Below, piece after piece: positions 23,314-27,061 of a stretch of DNA of 27,061 nucleotides (position 1 is its first letter; every line of letters starts with the position of its first letter). Below the pieces are notes generated by a model. The model was given only the letters and a program-made list of their open reading frames with translations. It was not told where the DNA came from and did not search any database. The stretch covers positions 1-27,061 of the forward strand of contig CALCOP010000089.1 of assembly GCA_937897365.1 (NCBI GenBank). The letters run 5' to 3'. The stretch is from an uncultured euryarchaeote (GTDB lineage Archaea; Thermoplasmatota; Poseidoniia; Poseidoniales; Poseidoniaceae). The position numbers were made by a program, and so were the translations under genes.

Positions 23314-23429
23314 TGAGGAGTGTTTATGCCTCGCATCAATGAACTTTACTTACCACCTCTGCGAATACCTGCCATAAGATTTGAACGCGGCACTCATAAA
23401 CGGTCGCCCCTAAGAGGCAAGGGAATCAC
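23314..23429. promoter_or_regulatory. Divergent promoter region between pyrE and the PolD large-subunit gene
   Basis: A 116-base gap. CATAAAC occurs on the + strand at about 23394-23400, some 30 bases before the polymerase ATG, and again on the minus strand at about 23328-23334, about 15-20 bases before the pyrE ATG. The first is at a sensible distance for an archaeal TATA box; the second is close for its gene. A small ORF reading through this gap has no ribosome site and is treated as noise. Confidence 0.35.
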
Positions 23430-26400
23430 ATGCCGCCATCGGATGTATCTGGCCGTAAACGGGGACATAATCCCTTACTTGGCCTTGACATTCCACGCCT
23501 CGAGGCGGAAATGAAATCGTACCACCAGTGGCTCGATGAACATGCAGACGAAGCATATATTGTGGCAGAGAAAGCTCGAAATCAGGGGTATGATTTGAAA
23601 GAATACGTAGAGATTCCAAGGGCCGCAGACCTTGCTGGAAGAACTGAGAAACTTCTCATCGAATATTTAGAAGGATACGAGGTCGCAGATGATATCCGTG
23701 CATTGCTTGCTGAGCATGACCGAGAGTCAACTTCCATTATGATGGCCCAAAGTGTAGCGCGTGGTTTTCGTGAGAAGGGTCATGACCTGATAACCGCAAT
23801 CGATGTTGGGCTGAGAGTAGGATTAGCCATACTTACAGAGGCTGTACTTGTCGCACCACTTGAAGGCATCAGTGAAGTCCGTTTATTGAACAACGTTGAT
23901 GGTTCTCAATTTGTTTCGGTTCACTTTGCCGGGCCAATTCGAGCAGCAGGAGGTACAGCACAGGCCCTTGCAGTTTTGATTGCTGATATGATTCGTAGAG
24001 AACTCAACATTGGCCACTACCAACCTACTGGCCCGGAAGTGGAACGCGTAAAGGAGGAGTTTGGATTGTATCGAGGCAATCTCCAATATCGTCCTTCTCC
24101 AGCAGAAATCGAAGAGATTGTCAGAGCATGCCCGATTATGATTAACGGTGAGTCGACAGAGAGAATAGAGTGTGCAGGTTATGGGCGTGTTCGCAATATC
24201 GATGAGGCGAGAATTCGCGGTGGTGTGCTGCTTGTAATCGGTGAAGGGATGTGTTTGAAGGCTCCAAAAATCCGCAAACATACCGAACGTCTTCAGGTTC
24301 CTGGGTGGGATTTCATTTCTCAATTTGCTTCAAAAGGAAAATCCGATGAGGATGATGCAGATGGTTCTCGCTTCAAATCTCGCAAAGTCCCTGTAATTTC
24401 TAAATTTATGAAAGATATCATTGCAGGACGCCCTGTTTTTGGAGCCCCCCTCCAACCCGGGGGTTTTCGCTTGCGCTATGGTCGAGCCCGTCCTTCAGGG
24501 CTTGCCGCAGCATCCACCAATACAGCATCGATGTTGGCTATGGACGATTTTATTACGATTGGAACTCAGATGAAGATTGAACGCCCGGGCAAAGCGTGTG
24601 CTATCACTCCATCCGATGATACTGACGGCCCATGGGTCGTTTTGAGGGATGGCCGTTTCATGCGTCTTGATGATGGCAAAAGTTACGCAGCAGTCAGTTC
24701 CAAAGTTGGCTCTGTGTGGGATAACGGCGAACTTGTTCTTGGTTATGGAGAATTTATGGAGAATAATAAGAAATTAGTCCCTGCAGGCTATTCAAACGAC
24801 TGGTGGGCAAGCGATTTACTTGAGGAGTTACATTCTGAATCAACTGTATCTGATTTTGTGGAAATTATGGGGCAACAGCGTTCGATTTTCCCAGAAGGGA
24901 TTCCCGGCATTCATCCAGAGGACGCTGAAGATGCGAATGCGCAGTTTCTTGTCCGTAGAAAATGGCATGCGTTCTTAGCGGGACTCACCGTTAACTGGAG
25001 TCAAAGTAAGGCAGTAGCACGTCGATTTAAGACCTCAATTCCTGCTCCGCACAACCCTTGGTTTCTTGATTTACCTATTGAATGGTTACCTCCTCTCCTC
25101 CCCCTTCTTGAGGCGTCAAAGATCGAACCATTTGGTACTTCGAATACACCTTTAGCCGAACCCGAGGAACACCTTCACGCCATGCCTCTGCCTGAAACAC
25201 GGCAATTAAGAATACAAGGGGGTGTCAAGAATTGGTCTCCAAAAACGATGGATATTTTGCGCCCTGAAAGCATTGACGACTTGAGCAAATATTCTCCGCC
25301 TGGTCCAGAAGGGGCGCCAGTTGATGCAATTTTCACACAAGAAATCCCAGAGGCTTGGACATATGTTCAACACGGACTTGCGAAAGGTGCAGCGATGATT
25401 TTGGGCTTACGACATCATCACGATGGCGATGACTTGATCATAACCTCTGGCTGGCCAGCGATGTTGGAGGCTTTTGGATTCAGTTATGAAGATGAAAAAC
25501 CCCTCCGTATTGCAGATGCGAAAACCCGTTTTGATGAGCGAATTGCGCAATTGCGTGAGTGCCAGATTACGTTAAGCGAAGAACGCGCACGTCTTGATGA
25601 ACTTCGGCAGTCTCGTGCCACGGTACGAATTGCTGCAGAAACAGATGCAAGGCAGCGTGGACTCGGAATTACGGAAACCGATGATGTTGGAAAACAAGCC
25701 GCAGCACAAGTACTTGATCCGGGTCCAAACGATCCGGAAAAATATCTTGCAGCTCAAATTCATGAAGATGACCATCATGTTGACGGAATTTTGTTACAGG
25801 TTCGTAAAATTTCTGACTTGCGATGGGAGCATGCTGCCCCCGTTCGTATTGGTTGTAGAATGGGCCGTCCAGAAAAAGCAGCTCCACGCATTATGAACCC
25901 GATGACACATGCTCTTTTCCCAATTGACCTGAATGGAGGAAACCAGCGCTTGTTGGCGAATGCCGCAGAAAAGCAAAGCATACGTGTCCAAATGGGTAGG
26001 CGTACCTGCGTCAAATGCGCCAAGGAATCGCCATTCATTCTTTGCCACCACAGGAAGGTCGATGAAGACGGCTTTGAACGTGTTGGAGAGGCGTGCGGTG
26101 GGCGCACAAAAATGCGGGAATCCGACAACTCGAACAAAAGAAGGAGAGGAGAAATTCAGACGGTTCGGTTGGACACGATGATTGAGGATGCACGCATCCG
26201 GTTAGGCATCGATCGCATCCCTCGACAAGTCAAATGTATGAAACAAATTGCGAGTCGAGATCAAACACCCGAAGCAATAGAAAAGGGCTTACTTCGAGCA
26301 AAGTATGAACTCCCAGTTTTCCGTGATGGCACGGTGCGTTTTGACATGAGCGATGTTCCGATAACCCATTTCACACCGCGTGAAATAAGCGTGCCTTGGC

Positions 26401-27061
26401 AGACCTTGGAATCACTTGGTTATACGCATGACTGTGAGGGAAAACCACTCAAGGATGACGAGCAAATGCTTGAAATCTTTCCTCAAGATTTTATCGTTAG
26501 TAAGAATGCATGCGAATACTTTGTAAGAACAGCGAAATTCATTGACGAACTTTTGGTGCGATATTACGGCATGGAGCCCTATTACAATGTGAACACTCCC
26601 GATGATTTAGTTGGTCATTTGATTTGCGCTCTTGCCCCTCACACATCCGGCGGTGTACTTAGCCGCATTATTGGCTGGGCGGATTGTTCTGGAGGCTATG
26701 CTCACCCACTTTTCCACGCAGCAAAACGTCGCAACTGTGATGGAGATGAGGATGCAATTATGCTCCTCATGGACGGTTTACTCAATTTTAGCAGAGAAAT
26801 TTTACCTGCAAATCGAGGTGGTTTGATGGACGCACCTCTTGTTTTGACCACACGACTCAATCCAACTGAGGTTGATAAAGAGGCACTGAATGTTGATTCA
26901 GGGTGGTTTTACACCCGTGATTTTTATGAAACCACTCTTTCTCAACCTCACCCGAAAGAATGCGCTGAGCGAATGGATTTCGTCGAACGACGACTCGGTT
27001 CAGTCGCTGCAGTACGTGGATATGGGTACACACATGATTGCCACGCTCTTGACCAGGGTCC
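23430..27061 (+). CDS. polC: DNA polymerase D large subunit DP2, 3' end beyond window
   Basis: Catalytic subunit of the archaeal replicative D-family polymerase; partners with DP1 (proofreading) and the sliding clamp. The open frame covers 1210 codons without a stop. Conserved blocks include HFAGPIRAAGGTAQALAV (about 165-182), FGAPLQPGGFRLRYGRARPSGLAA, and GCRMGRPEKAAPR before a four-Cys zinc site (860, 863, 872, 889). The catalytic segment RNCDGDEDAIML is at 1101-1112, where Asn1102 and Asp1104 match the essential NxD of Pyrococcus DP2. ATG 23430 is chosen (GAGGCAAGGG upstream, in-frame stop at 23397). ATG 23511 is an alternative but drops 27 residues. No intein is seen in the part present. 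Probably 50-100 residues are missing at the end. Confidence 0.96.
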   Translation, partial: MPPSDVSGRKRGHNPLLGLDIPRLEAEMKSYHQWLDEHADEAYIVAEKARNQGYDLKEYVEIPRAADLAGRTEKLLIEYLEGYEVADDIRALLAEHDRESTSIMMAQSVARGFREKGHDLITAIDVGLRVGLAILTEAVLVAPLEGISEVRLLNNVDGSQFVSVHFAGPIRAAGGTAQALAVLIADMIRRELNIGHYQPTGPEVERVKEEFGLYRGNLQYRPSPAEIEEIVRACPIMINGESTERIECAGYGRVRNIDEARIRGGVLLVIGEGMCLKAPKIRKHTERLQVPGWDFISQFASKGKSDEDDADGSRFKSRKVPVISKFMKDIIAGRPVFGAPLQPGGFRLRYGRARPSGLAAASTNTASMLAMDDFITIGTQMKIERPGKACAITPSDDTDGPWVVLRDGRFMRLDDGKSYAAVSSKVGSVWDNGELVLGYGEFMENNKKLVPAGYSNDWWASDLLEELHSESTVSDFVEIMGQQRSIFPEGIPGIHPEDAEDANAQFLVRRKWHAFLAGLTVNWSQSKAVARRFKTSIPAPHNPWFLDLPIEWLPPLLPLLEASKIEPFGTSNTPLAEPEEHLHAMPLPETRQLRIQGGVKNWSPKTMDILRPESIDDLSKYSPPGPEGAPVDAIFTQEIPEAWTYVQHGLAKGAAMILGLRHHHDGDDLIITSGWPAMLEAFGFSYEDEKPLRIADAKTRFDERIAQLRECQITLSEERARLDELRQSRATVRIAAETDARQRGLGITETDDVGKQAAAQVLDPGPNDPEKYLAAQIHEDDHHVDGILLQVRKISDLRWEHAAPVRIGCRMGRPEKAAPRIMNPMTHALFPIDLNGGNQRLLANAAEKQSIRVQMGRRTCVKCAKESPFILCHHRKVDEDGFERVGEACGGRTKMRESDNSNKRRRGEIQTVRLDTMIEDARIRLGIDRIPRQVKCMKQIASRDQTPEAIEKGLLRAKYELPVFRDGTVRFDMSDVPITHFTPREISVPWQTLESLGYTHDCEGKPLKDDEQMLEIFPQDFIVSKNACEYFVRTAKFIDELLVRYYGMEPYYNVNTPDDLVGHLICALAPHTSGGVLSRIIGWADCSGGYAHPLFHAAKRRNCDGDEDAIMLLMDGLLNFSREILPANRGGLMDAPLVLTTRLNPTEVDKEALNVDSGWFYTRDFYETTLSQPHPKECAERMDFVERRLGSVAAVRGYGYTHDCHALDQG

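Noticed and set aside
23320..23514. 64-residue + strand ORF across the pyrE/PolD gap
   Set aside because: No ribosome site, overlaps the PolD start in another frame, and the composition looks random.
23430..27061. Intein in the PolD large subunit
   Set aside because: Conserved blocks run on without an intein splice motif up to and past the catalytic NxD segment; only the missing end remains untested.

Overview
The window looks like a chromosomal segment of a planktonic euryarchaeon, most likely Marine Group II (Candidatus Poseidoniales). It carries D-family DNA polymerase (large subunit DP2), an archaeal rps13-rps4-rps11-rpo3 cluster, a KEOPS Pcc1 subunit, diphthine synthase, a Trm5/Taw2-type tRNA methyltransferase and a stand-alone GMP-synthase amidotransferase subunit, so it is archaeal. 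Moderate G+C, very tight packing, and a giant CARDB / thrombospondin-type-3 surface protein with a cytoplasmic tail rich in Tyr, Gln and Ala point to the marine Thermoplasmatota side. The lineage is inferred from gene content, not from a database search. I see no tRNA, rRNA, CRISPR array, insertion sequence or phage gene, and no gene-free stretch over about 300 bases.

Layout. 1-1659 (-) is an Na+/solute symporter cut by the left edge, coupled to dphB (1665-2555, -). Head-to-head with dphB is a tRNA G37 methyltransferase (2593-3711, +), followed by a tiny four-cysteine ORF (3690-3875). guaAa (3913-4506, -) converges on that pair. Then come an FAD oxidoreductase and exonuclease III (4609-6557, +), a small pcc1 (6554-6775, -) head-to-head with hflX (6800-8233, +), and two + strand genes for a membrane protein with an Ig-like domain and a beta-propeller (8254-10313).

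Centre. A two-TM surface protein (10324-11148, -) diverges from a compact + strand operon (11241-12854): SPFH/band-7 protein, small membrane protein, a GTG-started ribbon-helix-helix protein and another small membrane protein. The divergent region holds several short palindromes. This operon is the most interesting functional unit here. Fumarase (fumC) and a cyclophilin follow on the minus strand, then the 1238-residue surface protein (15013-18729).

Right side. The minus-strand operon rps13-rps4-rps11-rpo3 (21254 to 18775) encodes translation and transcription core proteins, and its next gene downstream is the giant surface protein. Upstream, also on the minus strand, pyrE and a SAM methyltransferase of the THUMP-like type are spaced by only 9 bases. 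PolD DP2 starts divergently from pyrE at 23430 and runs off the right edge after its catalytic NxD motif.

Functional themes are translation and tRNA modification (dphB, Trm5/Taw2, Pcc1, HflX, S4/S11/S13), nucleotide synthesis (guaAa, pyrE), DNA replication and repair (PolD, XthA), central carbon (fumC) and cell-surface proteins. Many starts have Shine-Dalgarno-like GGAG/GAGG motifs. Others (pyrE, SPFH) have none and may be read from leaderless or short-leader transcripts.
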